From JAGVVZ01 sp964372465 (GTDB taxonomy: Archaea > Aenigmatarchaeota > Aenigmatarchaeia > CG10238-14), in contig CAYJRA010000004.1 in NCBI GenBank assembly GCA_964372465.1, forward strand, positions 1-60,714: 60,714 bases of DNA. The letters run 5' to 3'. Below are positions 50,926-59,327 of this stretch, in pieces; position 1 is the first letter of the stretch; the number at the start of each line of letters is the position of its first letter. The position numbers and the translations under genes are program-made. The notes beneath the pieces were generated by a model. The model did no database searches. It was given only the letters and a program-made list of their open reading frames with translations, and was not told the DNA's origin.

Positions 50926-51609
50926 ATGTTCAATTTCAGAAAACAAGCAGGCAAAATAGAAGGATGGCTTACTGAAAAAGAAGGAAATTTTCTTTATGAA
51001 ATTGCCAAAAAAATCCCGAAAGATAAGCACATAATCGAAATAGGTTCTTGGAAAGGCAGGTCAACCATCTGTTTGGGTCACGGAGTGAAAGATGGAAATA
51101 AAACTAAAATTTATGCCATAGACCCTCACACCGGTTCATCAGAACATCATTTTTGGATGGGGAAAGTTAACACATATAAGGATTTTCTTAAAAATATTGA
51201 GAACTCTGGAATAGGAGATTTTATTATACCTATAAAAGACACTTCTGAAAACACTGCACGTAATTTCGATAAACCCATAGGTTTTGTATTTGTAGATGGT
51301 GCGCACGAATTTAGATTTGTTAGATTAGACCATAAATTATGGTTTCCCAAATTATCTGATGGATGTAAGATTGTTTTTCATGATTGTTGGCATGCACCAG
51401 GTGTTAATGTCTTCACATCAATGCTCTTAGTTGCATCCAGTAAAATTAAAAACCCCAAACTCATAGATACGATGACTGTTTTTGATAAAGTTGAGAAGAA
51501 CACGTTGACAGATCGTTTCAAGAACATATGCTTTTTGTTTTATAGGTTTTTCTTAGGGTGGACTGGCTGGATAAAAATGAATTTTTTTGGCGGGACAGTA
51601 TTGGATTAA
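50926..51609 (+). CDS. Class I SAM-dependent methyltransferase
   Basis: The 227-aa product resembles Methyltransf_24: IIEIGSWKGRSTICLG (SAM motif I), KIYAIDPHTG (motif II acid), GFVFVDGAHEFRFVRLDHKLWFPKLSDGCKIVFHDCW. Relatives often modify sugars or glycans, so a role in glycan or S-layer decoration is possible. A C-terminal hydrophobic stretch (ICFLFYRFFLGWTGWIKM) may attach it to the membrane. Confidence 0.82.
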   Translation: MFNFRKQAGKIEGWLTEKEGNFLYEIAKKIPKDKHIIEIGSWKGRSTICLGHGVKDGNKTKIYAIDPHTGSSEHHFWMGKVNTYKDFLKNIENSGIGDFIIPIKDTSENTARNFDKPIGFVFVDGAHEFRFVRLDHKLWFPKLSDGCKIVFHDCWHAPGVNVFTSMLLVASSKIKNPKLIDTMTVFDKVEKNTLTDRFKNICFLFYRFFLGWTGWIKMNFFGGTVLD

Positions 51610-51708
51610 TTTTAGTTAGACGTTAAGTTATCATATGGTCGATGAAAATATAAATTAATTCTTTGTATTGTATTCTATTCAAATATGTTAATAACAAAAT
51701 ATTGAGAA

Positions 51709-52740
51709 ATGAAAACCCTTTCTGAAAAAATATCCTCGCTGGGTCATGCAGATATACTGAATCAAACAGGCGGTGTTGATAGTAATAAATTTTATGGAAG
51801 GTTATTTGATTTATTAAATGGAATGAATGTTTTAATACGTTCATTTCCACTAAATTATGGGAATAGTAAAGAATATAAATTTGTTAGGTTGACTTCTCCT
51901 CACATTGATGATAGTCAAAATAGTAAAATTGTTGTTTGCGGATCTAATATTCATGCTTACGAGATTGCCGGTTTACTTTTCTGGTTACAGCATGGGAGAG
52001 AAATATTTGATTATGCACATCAACATAACGTTTGCTTAATTGGTTATCCTTTAAGGAATCCGGCTGGCGTAGAATTAATAGGAGAAAACCCGCAACAGCG
52101 ATATAACGGTATAGAACTTGATGGTGAATATGGTAATGATGATTTTTTGCGTTACAGATTAAGTAATGGCAGTTATGTGGATGATATGGGATCTTCTGAC
52201 AATTCGGTTGGTTGGGAATGGGCTTCAGACGTACCTGATATAAGATTACCACTTGAAACCAAAAAAATGATTGAAACAGTTCGTGGTTTTGATATACCTG
52301 TGATAGGTAGAATCAAGGCTGTGATAGATTTGCATCAGGAAGTTGATGATAGAGATTCTATGTTTTTAGTAGCTGGTGGATTACTTGGAAAAAAACCCAA
52401 ACATTACAAAAAACCGGGTTCATATTTCTATAGTTTTGATAAAGACAACTCCATTTATATTCCAGTAATAGATCAAATAGAGAAACTTGGAATCCCCATT
52501 CTTGGGAACACTAAGATGTACACAGGCTATGCAAACGGAAAACCAGACAATACAGATCAGTTTGGTGGTACAATAAGATATGATGGCTCGTGGCCAGCAG
52601 CAATGTATGAGAATGGAGTAAAACATTGCATAACTGCAGAAAGCACTATGTATACGCCTTTGAACGAAGCAATAGAAATTAATAGAATTTGGATGAAATC
52701 CCTTATTGATTTGGCTGCAAAAAGTATAATCTTAAATTAG
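51709..52740 (+). CDS. M14/AstE-like zinc carboxypeptidase-fold protein
   Basis: The 343-aa product has an atypical but readable M14 site: VVCGSNIHAYEIAGLLFW (HxxE zinc ligands), AVIDLHQEVD (third His), and CITAESTMYTPL (candidate catalytic Glu). The length fits succinylglutamate desuccinylase/aspartoacylase or small M14 peptidases. The substrate is unknown. Its stop codon overlaps the end of the convergent degraded gene by 4 bases. Confidence 0.7.
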   Translation: MKTLSEKISSLGHADILNQTGGVDSNKFYGRLFDLLNGMNVLIRSFPLNYGNSKEYKFVRLTSPHIDDSQNSKIVVCGSNIHAYEIAGLLFWLQHGREIFDYAHQHNVCLIGYPLRNPAGVELIGENPQQRYNGIELDGEYGNDDFLRYRLSNGSYVDDMGSSDNSVGWEWASDVPDIRLPLETKKMIETVRGFDIPVIGRIKAVIDLHQEVDDRDSMFLVAGGLLGKKPKHYKKPGSYFYSFDKDNSIYIPVIDQIEKLGIPILGNTKMYTGYANGKPDNTDQFGGTIRYDGSWPAAMYENGVKHCITAESTMYTPLNEAIEINRIWMKSLIDLAAKSIILN

Positions 52741-52943
52741 GCTAATCGTATTCCGTTTACAGATGATATAGCATCGGTACCATATAGGGGTTGTATATTC
52801 CCAAAAATATCTAGGTTATATTTATTACCATTTATTAACAATATACCATTCATTGAACTTCTAGCTGATTCTATATATACAGATATTTGGCTACCGTCTA
52901 CAACAGCGCCTTTATCAATAGCTTATTTCAAAGTGTATGTCAT
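52737..52943 (-). pseudogene. Short gene with in-frame TAA at codon 7
   Basis: On the minus strand ATG at 52943 opens a frame MTYTLK-stop-AIDKGAVVDGSQISVYIES, continuing to a natural TAA at 52737 (68 sense codons plus stops). The part after the TAA (52923-52925) reads like genuine protein for 61 codons. Either one nonsense change has disrupted a small gene, or translation starts downstream at an unusual codon such as ATT at 52919-52917. The family is unknown. The rest of the space to the tRNA at 53064 holds only AT-rich promoter-like sequence. Confidence 0.5.
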
Positions 52944-53063
52944 AATGATCGTATTCGAAAAAATTCCAGAGTAGACAATTGGCTTTTGAAATTTATAAAT
53001 CTTCCAGTACACCAAAGAACAGAAAATTTTCTATATTATTGAAAGAAACTAAGCGTTATCATA

Positions 53064-53149
53064 AGCCTCAGACGGGATTTGAACCCGTGACCACTTGCTT
53101 ACCATGCAAGTGCTTTTGGCATAATTCTACCAGACTGAGCCACTGAGGC
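53064..53149 (-). tRNA. tRNA-Thr(GGU) with 12-nt intron in the D-stem
   Basis: Acceptor GCCTCAG/CTGAGGC, T-stem ACGGG/CCCGT, anticodon stem CTTGC/GCAAG with loop AT-GGT-AA. The discriminator is U, as in the other tRNA-Thr here. The D-stem 5' strand GCTC needs GAGC; the gene has GA, then 12 extra bases (ATTATGCCAAAA), then GC. Removing the block restores a four-pair D-stem and a normal 74-base tRNA. The exact cut may shift by one base. Confidence 0.87.
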
Positions 53150-53157
53150 ATAGACAA

Positions 53158-54078
53158 TTATTTAGCAGTCATTTGATCATTTGAATTATTATTCTTTAAT
53201 TCTTTCAGAAATTCTTTTTTTGTTTTGTTGCCGAAACAACTACTGAAAAAATCGCAATACAAGCACAAGTGAGTTGGATTCTTCGGAAATTCCTCCATTA
53301 CAAGTTTCTTGCTCCTAATAATATTGATGTCGTTTTCAATTTCTTCAACATCTCTTTCTGATACAGGATAAAATATGCTTTCACCCGTTCTTAGATAATA
53401 GAAAGAAACGTGTTTTGGCAGCACGTTGAACTGTTTCTTCCACAAATATGCATAACTTTTTCCTTGCTTTAAATGTGAGTCAGGAATATAATGCGGTAAC
53501 GTGGACTTAGATGTTTTATAATCAACTATTGCAATACCTTCCCCAAACAAGCTCATGGTCTTATCTATTATTCCAGAAAAATTTTCATCCTCCAACACCA
53601 GTTTTAATTCTCTGTCTTTTGGAAAGAAAAATCTTCTTATTTCGTGCTCGAACCATTCTGAATTTTTACTTAAATCTTTTATTTTGTCGCTTAACGAAAA
53701 GGCAAGTTTAGCCGCATAAAAATCCAAAAATCTTTTCGTTTCTTCATACATTTCTTCCTTCTGTTTTTCACTCTCGAAGCAGTTTGGGTATTCCTTTCCA
53801 ATCAATTTCCACTCAGTGTTCAGCAACGACATTAATCCGTTCTTAAAGTCTCTCCATAATATCTCCCAGTTGCCTTCTTTTATATCAACCAATGACACAA
53901 AATTGAAAAAATTCTCCAGAATTTTATGCGTGATTGATCCACGAACTTTTTGTGGCGACGGTTTTTCAGGAATCTTTTTGATGTATCTGTAAAAAAACTT
54001 TCTCTGACATTCATAATAGCAGACGATTGCAGAGGGACTCAGCCTCAAAGTTTGATTTTCAACTTGCATAGAATACAC
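53158..54078 (-). CDS. RecB/Cas4-like PD-(D/E)XK nuclease with Fe-S cysteines
   Basis: The 306-aa product has the PD-(D/E)XK order: SPSAIVCYYECQRKFFYRY, GSITHKILENFF (motif I His), FSGIIDKTMSLFGEGIAIVDYKTSK (D...DYK core), and QGKSYAYLWKKQF. A C-terminal CLYCDFFSSC together with the N-terminal Cys forms the four-cysteine set that binds a [4Fe-4S] cluster in AddB/Cas4-like proteins. No cas genes or CRISPR array are in the window, so a DNA repair role is more likely. It begins 9 bases after the tRNA-Thr gene on the same strand. Confidence 0.85.
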   Translation of the reverse strand: MYSMQVENQTLRLSPSAIVCYYECQRKFFYRYIKKIPEKPSPQKVRGSITHKILENFFNFVSLVDIKEGNWEILWRDFKNGLMSLLNTEWKLIGKEYPNCFESEKQKEEMYEETKRFLDFYAAKLAFSLSDKIKDLSKNSEWFEHEIRRFFFPKDRELKLVLEDENFSGIIDKTMSLFGEGIAIVDYKTSKSTLPHYIPDSHLKQGKSYAYLWKKQFNVLPKHVSFYYLRTGESIFYPVSERDVEEIENDINIIRSKKLVMEEFPKNPTHLCLYCDFFSSCFGNKTKKEFLKELKNNNSNDQMTAK

Positions 54079-54158
54079 TTACATTAATTATTAATTTAGA
54101 ATATAAAAACAGAAACAAAAATAAAAAAGCTAGAATTCAATATGATTGAAGTTAGAAA

Positions 54159-54335
54159 TTATGTATCTCTTGCCTTTAATGTTCTTCTGCCATTATCCTC
54201 TGCTCTTCTAGCAGCTCTCTTTACTAATGCAGATACTTCAGTATCTAATGCTTCTAGGAATTCTTCACTTACGTTATATTTTCCCTTTAATGCTTCTCTT
54301 ACGGCAGACCTTACAACCATTCTTGCATCAGCCAC
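54159..54335 (-). CDS. Short histone-fold protein (DUF1931/bacterial-histone-like)
   Basis: The 58-aa protein begins MADARMVVRSAVREALKGKY, with helix 2 VSEEFLEALDTEVSALVKRAARRA and the end DNGRRTLKARDT. The terminal R-RTLKARD motif mirrors the histone GRKTIKAEDI ending, and the A-RA--NGR pattern matches the short single-domain histones known from bacteria and some DPANN archaea rather than classical HMf histones. GTG start with ribosome-binding site GGGGGTGA six bases before. It probably binds or bends DNA. Confidence 0.75.
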   Translation of the reverse strand: MADARMVVRSAVREALKGKYNVSEEFLEALDTEVSALVKRAARRAEDNGRRTLKARDT

Positions 54336-54495
54336 TTATTTTCACCCCCTTAAATTTAGCTTTTCTAGGTAATTTTAGCCTTCTTAACTATTTAAAGATT
54401 AGGTTCTTTTGACCATTTGTGGCTGTTTTTCACTACTTTTTCATGACTATAAAAAAACGAGGTTATAGTTTCTGCTGAAACCAAAAAAACATAGC

Positions 54496-54521
54496 TACTT
54501 TAAAGTAATGGTAAATATTTA
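54496..54521 (+). promoter_or_regulatory. Promoter of the metalloprotease gene with palindrome
   Basis: TAAATATTTA (54512-54521) is a likely TATA box 27 bases before the ATG. The perfect palindrome TACTTTAAAGTA (54496-54507) lies directly upstream of it, over the BRE position. A regulatory role is possible, but a 12-base AT-rich palindrome can arise by chance. Confidence 0.3.
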
Positions 54522-54547
54522 ATGCTATTAAACAATCACATGTTCAT

Positions 54548-56059
54548 ATGAAAATAAAATATTTCATGATCATTTTTGTCTTGGCATCATTTTTTTTCAG
54601 AGCTGCTACGGCTATAGATTTACCTACCAGATTTTATAATTCAACTTATAATGCAGCAGAAATATCTCAAAACAAATGCGATTATTTTATAGAAAAAAAT
54701 TCAACTGAAATGCTAGATGACGTGTTCACATACTTGAACATATCAAAAGAAAATTTAGCCGGTAAAGCAAGCAAGCTGGATAATAATTTTGCCTCAAAAT
54801 ATTCAAATGGGATTTGTGATTTGAGACAATTTCTTACTGATTTAAATTCAACAGCAGAATTAGAACTAAGTTTAGAGCAAATAAATAAATTAGAGGCGGC
54901 TGTAGAATCTTTCAATGCAGATATAAAAGATGTGATAATCAAACCCGACAAGCCAATGATCTTTTATTCAGCCCTTGATAGGATAGTATCGTCTATTATT
55001 CCGCGCGACCAGTTCATAGGATCGCAAAGTGCCCCTTATCTGTTGGGCAATACGGAAGTTGTTACGATATTTGTCGGTAATAATGAAGTTTTATGGGGCA
55101 ATGAAATCAATAATGTTTTAACTAGAATATTAGACGCAACAAGCTGGTTAAAGAGTCAATCTCCAGACAATGCAAACGTCAATTTCAATATTGGATATTT
55201 TATATCTCAAATTAGTTCTGATCCCAATAACTGTGATTTGGATAATGCAAATTGTGCTTGTAACTTATGGATGGAAGAAGCCGTTCAGAATTTAGGTACA
55301 AATGATGATAATAATGATGGTAGATATACTGACGATCTAGTAAATTTTATAAAATTAAATACAAATGCAGATAATGTCGCCTTGGTTTATATCATAAAAG
55401 AATCAGGTTTGTTTGCTTCTTTCGCTGGCTATGCATGTCCATATCCGTTTTTTGGAACAGCAGAAAGAACGGCAATATATTATAAGCTGTGCTTCATCAC
55501 TTGCAAATTGAACGGTATAGATGTATATGCTCATGAGCTGTTGCACCTGTTCGGAGCATGTGATGAGTATAAAGGATGTGGAGAGTTCGCTGGCTGTAAC
55601 TCGCCTTGTATTTTCAGTTATACGCCGATTTATGATAAATACCCAAACGCAAATTGTTATGACTGCAATCCCAACGGGCAGCCATGTATAATGAGAGGCG
55701 AAGGTGGCAGTGGAGCATCTTTTCCAGAGCTAGCTATAGAATATTATACACGGGGACAAATAGGGTGGGGTGATTATGATTCCGATGGTATTATAGATCC
55801 CAAAGATTCCTGTCCCTTGGTTTTTGGTGATGGTATTGATGGTTGCCCCAACACGGAAAAAATAACAGAAATAATATGCAATAAACAAACGACCAACTGC
55901 CAAAAGTCCTGCAAAAAATGTCCAAGTAATTATGACTATTGCGAGTATGAATGGACAAGTTCATGCGGATCAAAGAACGGAATAATAGATTCTGGTTATT
56001 TGTTGCCGAAGTTGGCATGCAATAAAAAAAGTACTTGTGCTGTTAGGGGATGTAACTAG
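54548..56059 (+). CDS. Secreted HExxH metalloprotease-like protein with Tsp3-type Ca-binding segment
   Basis: The 503-aa product has a signal peptide (to about ATA), a helical N-terminal region with N-glycosylation sequons, and the zinc motif YAHELLHLFGACDEYKGCG near residue 329 (HExxHxxGxxD). After a Cys-rich stretch comes DYDSDGIIDPKDSCPLVFGDGIDGCPN near residues 410-440, a thrombospondin type 3-like calcium loop, then a Cys-rich C-terminus. It is probably an extracellular, disulfide-rich protease. I cannot name the peptidase family. Confidence 0.75.
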   Translation: MKIKYFMIIFVLASFFFRAATAIDLPTRFYNSTYNAAEISQNKCDYFIEKNSTEMLDDVFTYLNISKENLAGKASKLDNNFASKYSNGICDLRQFLTDLNSTAELELSLEQINKLEAAVESFNADIKDVIIKPDKPMIFYSALDRIVSSIIPRDQFIGSQSAPYLLGNTEVVTIFVGNNEVLWGNEINNVLTRILDATSWLKSQSPDNANVNFNIGYFISQISSDPNNCDLDNANCACNLWMEEAVQNLGTNDDNNDGRYTDDLVNFIKLNTNADNVALVYIIKESGLFASFAGYACPYPFFGTAERTAIYYKLCFITCKLNGIDVYAHELLHLFGACDEYKGCGEFAGCNSPCIFSYTPIYDKYPNANCYDCNPNGQPCIMRGEGGSGASFPELAIEYYTRGQIGWGDYDSDGIIDPKDSCPLVFGDGIDGCPNTEKITEIICNKQTTNCQKSCKKCPSNYDYCEYEWTSSCGSKNGIIDSGYLLPKLACNKKSTCAVRGCN

Positions 56060-56065
56060 TTTCTA

Positions 56066-57301
56066 TCAAATTAACCCTTTATTAGTAAATATCTTTTTTA
56101 AAATTTGTCCTGTCCTTTTCAAGTAAATTTTTCCTTTTGTGTATTTAGCTACGCCGAAACGAATTCTATCCCCCTCGGACCATTCCATATTATCAACAAA
56201 TGTCCAAACATCAATAAATTCTAGATTAATTTTTCCAGTAAGTTTTGTTAATTCTAAAAAAGAATGATACAAGTATTCTGGACGGTTCAAATCATCATAC
56301 ATTTTTGGTTCGCCAAAACCCATTTCAGTTATTGCCAATTTCGTTTTTGGGAATGCTTCATGTGCTTGTTCCACTGCTGTTCTAACCGCTTCTGGTCGAG
56401 GATTTTTGAATGCCTTGAAGAAAAAAGGCCACTCAGTTGGTATAAAAGCAGTCAATATTCCTAAAGGTTGGACAGCATATGTGTTGATTCCTAAAATCGT
56501 TTTTGAAGAAATCATCTTTTTTATATGTTTTACATTCCAGTTTTTATTCCAACAATCCACGACCCAGTCATCAATAAGTGGAAATAATTTTCTTCTAGCA
56601 GGCACCCAGGCGTGAGACAATATAATCATTGGGTTAGTAGAATTCCTGCACCTATTATAAATTGTGTTTACAGATTTTTTATGAAATTTCGTCATGTTAT
56701 TTAATGCTTGACCAGCTTTTTTGAGACTTCTTGTATAAGGAGAAATAACACCAGCTATATAATTAACAAAAAGCACATTCAGAGGCTCACAATGAGTTAT
56801 AAAACCCATTAATTCTTCTCTATCACCAAAATTTTCTAATAGAATTTTTAGTACATTTATCCAGTAATCAACTGATTTTGGATTAGTCCAATCCATATTG
56901 ATAGGTCTTTGTACATGATGTAGAGTTAGAATTAATTTGAGATCATATTTTTTTGCTGAATCAAAAATTTCTTCGTAAAATTCTATACCTTCTGAGTGCA
57001 CAATTCCATCTGTGTTCATAATTCTTACAGGATTTATGGAAATACGAAAGTGATCTGCACCCGTTTCTTTGATAAGTTTTAAGTCATCATCTATTATTCT
57101 AGAATTTTTCCATCTTCGAAGATTTTCACCAGGTATAGAATTGCCTTTCCTTTTTTGTGTTTCTAAGTACTCTTCCCACAAGCCAAACCCATTGCTAGTT
57201 TTCCCTGACTTCGTAACAACATTTTCTGATTCTGATTGAGCAGCGGATGTTGCAAAGCCAAATTTATTTGTTGGCAATCTTAGTATTTTCTGATGATTCA
57301 T
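56066..57301 (-). CDS. GH1-like beta-glycosidase
   Basis: The 411-aa product follows GH1: FGFATSAAQSES, DLKLIKETGADHFRISINPVRI, LTLHHVQRP, ITHCEPLN (acid/base Glu, with Cys in place of Asn in the usual NEP), LGINTYAVQPLG, LAITEMGFGEP (nucleophile Glu), and VWTFVDNMEWSEGDRIRFG. Both catalytic Glu residues are kept. Shorter than the usual 450-490 residues. It may trim glycans on surface proteins or use external sugars. Confidence 0.85.
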   Translation of the reverse strand: MNHQKILRLPTNKFGFATSAAQSESENVVTKSGKTSNGFGLWEEYLETQKRKGNSIPGENLRRWKNSRIIDDDLKLIKETGADHFRISINPVRIMNTDGIVHSEGIEFYEEIFDSAKKYDLKLILTLHHVQRPINMDWTNPKSVDYWINVLKILLENFGDREELMGFITHCEPLNVLFVNYIAGVISPYTRSLKKAGQALNNMTKFHKKSVNTIYNRCRNSTNPMIILSHAWVPARRKLFPLIDDWVVDCWNKNWNVKHIKKMISSKTILGINTYAVQPLGILTAFIPTEWPFFFKAFKNPRPEAVRTAVEQAHEAFPKTKLAITEMGFGEPKMYDDLNRPEYLYHSFLELTKLTGKINLEFIDVWTFVDNMEWSEGDRIRFGVAKYTKGKIYLKRTGQILKKIFTNKGLI

Positions 57302-57365
57302 ATTTTATCAAGTCATGTTGCATTACAAACTCAAATCAATTTTTAGTTGGCAGTATTCTTGATAA

Positions 57366-57482
57366 TGTCGACGCCGAGATTTGAACTCGGGACTTCGAGA
57401 TTTCTTATCATATTTTTATCAATACTCATTGATCATAGATGATCATGAGTCTCGCACTCTAGCCAGGCTGAGTTACGCCGAC
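57366..57482 (-). tRNA. tRNA-Met(CAU) with about 42-nt intron
   Basis: Acceptor GTCGGCG/CGTCGAC, D-stem ACTC/GAGT, anticodon stem CGAGA/TCTCG with loop CT-CAT-G...A, T-stem CCGAG/CTCGG, discriminator A. About 42 bases sit between positions 37 and 38, the canonical archaeal site. The intron contains TGATCA repeats able to fold. G1-C72 excludes the usual archaeal initiator; elongator Met or the lysidine/agmatidine-type Ile tRNA cannot be separated here. Confidence 0.88.
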
Positions 57483-57524
57483 CTACTTATCAGAATTATA
57501 TGCTAGAGATATTAAAACTTATTC

Positions 57525-57965
57525 TCAATTTGCTTTATTCACTATCAGCTGACCTTTCATGGAAATATGCCCTGCACCGCAAGGCACACTGCAGAAGAAC
57601 GGGAATGTTCCGGACTTATCAGCGACAAATTCTACGATAGTTTCTTTTCCAGGATCGATTTTCTGGTTGATACCAAAATCGGGCAAAGAAAACCCATGTG
57701 TCACATCTGCGCTAGTCAATTTTAGTTTTACCTTATCTCCTTCCTTGACAGATATTGTTGACGGCATGAATTCCCATTGTTTGGCCGTAATGGTAGCAGA
57801 AAATTCTTTAACATCTACGACATTGGTTGTGGTAGTTGTAGTGGTTAATATTGCAGCAGAGGTTGATGTTGTGGTGCTTTCTTGTGTTGTGTTGCTTTGA
57901 TTTTGTTGGATGCAGCCGCTAATGAAAATTACAGAAAACAGCATTGTTAGCAGCAGGTATTTCAT
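57525..57965 (-). CDS. CuA-type cupredoxin lipoprotein (COX2-like domain)
   Basis: The 146-aa product is a lipoprotein (lipobox FISGC-I) with a Thr/Ser linker and one cupredoxin domain: FSATITAKQWEFMPSTISVKEGD, THGFSLPDFGI (His ligand), and FFCSVPCGAGHISMKG, the complete CxxxCxxxHxxM set of the dinuclear CuA site of cytochrome oxidase subunit II. No oxidase subunits are nearby. It probably acts in electron transfer or copper binding at the surface. Its promoter shares a motif with the SOD gene. Confidence 0.88.
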   Translation of the reverse strand: MKYLLLTMLFSVIFISGCIQQNQSNTTQESTTTSTSAAILTTTTTTTNVVDVKEFSATITAKQWEFMPSTISVKEGDKVKLKLTSADVTHGFSLPDFGINQKIDPGKETIVEFVADKSGTFPFFCSVPCGAGHISMKGQLIVNKAN

Positions 57966-57976
57966 ATCAATTTATT

Positions 57977-57991
57977 TTATAACGATATTAT
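57977..57991 (-). promoter_or_regulatory. ATAATATCGTTATAA element before the cupredoxin gene
   Basis: Read on the minus strand the element lies 11 bases before the ATG at 57965. It differs at one of 15 bases from the element before the SOD gene, which is 14 bases from its ATG. Confidence 0.55.
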
Positions 57992-58012
57992 TTAATAGTT
58001 TCTCTGATCACA

Positions 58013-58603
58013 TTATTTTTTGAAGAAATGATGTTTCCTGCATCTTGGCTCATACATCTCAGCACCACCTATCGCAACTACATCTTTTATATCAGACCTG
58101 GTTCTAAAAGTTCTTGTTGCTGGTCTGTGACAAAACATATCCCCTTCGTTGTGTAGACACCTAGCAAATACTTGTGTTATTTTGTCGGCCTTTGCTAACA
58201 AATCTCCCGCAGGCCCAAAGGTTATGCCTCTATAATCTGTGGGCAACAAAGTTAATACAACAATCTTCCCGTCGTTCACCCAATTATCAACTCTTTGGAC
58301 AACATCAGATCCATAGAATTGGACTTCATCGACCATTATGACATCTGTATCCTTCTTTATTTTCTTATCAATCTCGCCTACATCTTTTGCTATGAATACA
58401 TCCTTTTTGTCGAATATGAGGCCGTCATGTGTTTTTATTTCATCTTCGCCATACCTGTTGTCTATCTCTCTTTTAAAGACTTGGACGTTGAACTGGCAGG
58501 ATTTAAAGACAGAATATTGCCTATGCAATTCGCGTGTTTTACCTGAAAACATGGCACCCGTGATAACTTCGAGGTAAGCTTGGTGATTATCACTCTTTAC
58601 CAT
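58013..58603 (-). CDS. tdk: Thymidine kinase, type II
   Basis: The 196-aa product contains LEVITGAMFSGKTRELHR (P-loop), TDVIMVDEVQFYG (Walker B and catalytic Glu), GITFGPAGDLLAKADKI, and the zinc-domain residues near ARCLHNEGDMFC and EPRCRKHH. It phosphorylates thymidine to dTMP and works upstream of the thymidylate kinase at 59999-60610. Divergent from the SOD gene. Confidence 0.93.
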   Translation of the reverse strand: MVKSDNHQAYLEVITGAMFSGKTRELHRQYSVFKSCQFNVQVFKREIDNRYGEDEIKTHDGLIFDKKDVFIAKDVGEIDKKIKKDTDVIMVDEVQFYGSDVVQRVDNWVNDGKIVVLTLLPTDYRGITFGPAGDLLAKADKITQVFARCLHNEGDMFCHRPATRTFRTRSDIKDVVAIGGAEMYEPRCRKHHFFKK

Positions 58604-58674
58604 GTTATCAATTAATAATAGAATTCAACCTATTTATTTTTGATTTTGGTTTTTTGATAGACAAAACAATATTA

Positions 58675-58693
58675 ATTATAACATCGTTATAAT
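58675..58693 (+). promoter_or_regulatory. 19-base palindrome in the SOD promoter
   Basis: ATTATAACATCGTTATAAT is a perfect inverted repeat (8-base arms, 3-base centre) located 13 bases before the ATG of the SOD gene. Its core ATAACATCGTTATAA is shared with the cupredoxin promoter. It is likely to be bound by a repressor or redox sensor. Confidence 0.6.
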
Positions 58694-58706
58694 GTGTGGT
58701 GATAAT

Positions 58707-59327
58707 ATGACAGAACATAAACTTCCCGATTTGCCTTATGCGTTTGATGCTTTAGAACCATATATAGATAAACAGACGATGGAGATACACCACGGCAAGC
58801 ATCACGCGGCTTATGTAAACAATCTGAATAATGCATTGAAGGATCATCCGGAGTTACAAAACAGGAGCATTGAAGAGTTATTGAAAGACATGGATAATGT
58901 TCCAGAAGTAATAAAAACTGCTGTTAGAAACAACGGTGGTGGGCATGCAAATCATTCTCTTTTTTGGACAATTATGAAACCAAAAGGTGGTGGACAGTCA
59001 GATGGCGTTTTATTAGAAGCAATAAAAAAGAAATTTGGTGATTTCGAAACATTTAAGAAAAAATTTTCTGAAGCAGCTATGGGTAGATTTGGTAGTGGCT
59101 GGGTTTGGTTAATTGTTACCAAGGAAGGAGAATTGGAAGTATACAATACAGCAAACCAGGATAGTCCATTGATGGAAGCAAAAACGCCGATAATGGGATT
59201 GGATGTATGGGAACATGCGTACTATTTAAAATATCAAAACAGGAGAGCAGAATACGTTGAGAATTGGTGGAATGTTGTAAATTGGGAACAAATAGAAAAC
59301 AATCTCAAGAATACAAAGAAGGAATGA
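58707..59327 (+). CDS. sod: Superoxide dismutase, Fe/Mn type
   Basis: The 206-aa product has LPDLPYAFDALEPYIDKQTMEIHHGKHHAAYVNNLN, the metal ligands in NHSLFWTIM, and DVWEHAYYLKYQNRRAEYVENWWNVVNW. It removes superoxide, implying exposure to oxygen. The ATG at 58707 follows GGTGAT; an ATG 15 bases upstream would place the ribosome-binding site inside the gene and is rejected. The end abuts the convergent adkA gene. Confidence 0.96.
   Translation: MTEHKLPDLPYAFDALEPYIDKQTMEIHHGKHHAAYVNNLNNALKDHPELQNRSIEELLKDMDNVPEVIKTAVRNNGGGHANHSLFWTIMKPKGGGQSDGVLLEAIKKKFGDFETFKKKFSEAAMGRFGSGWVWLIVTKEGELEVYNTANQDSPLMEAKTPIMGLDVWEHAYYLKYQNRRAEYVENWWNVVNWEQIENNLKNTKKE

Noticed and set aside
53158..54078. Cas4 of a CRISPR system
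   Set aside because: The Fe-S PD-(D/E)XK protein has no cas neighbours or array, so a general RecB/AddB-like repair nuclease is the safer call.
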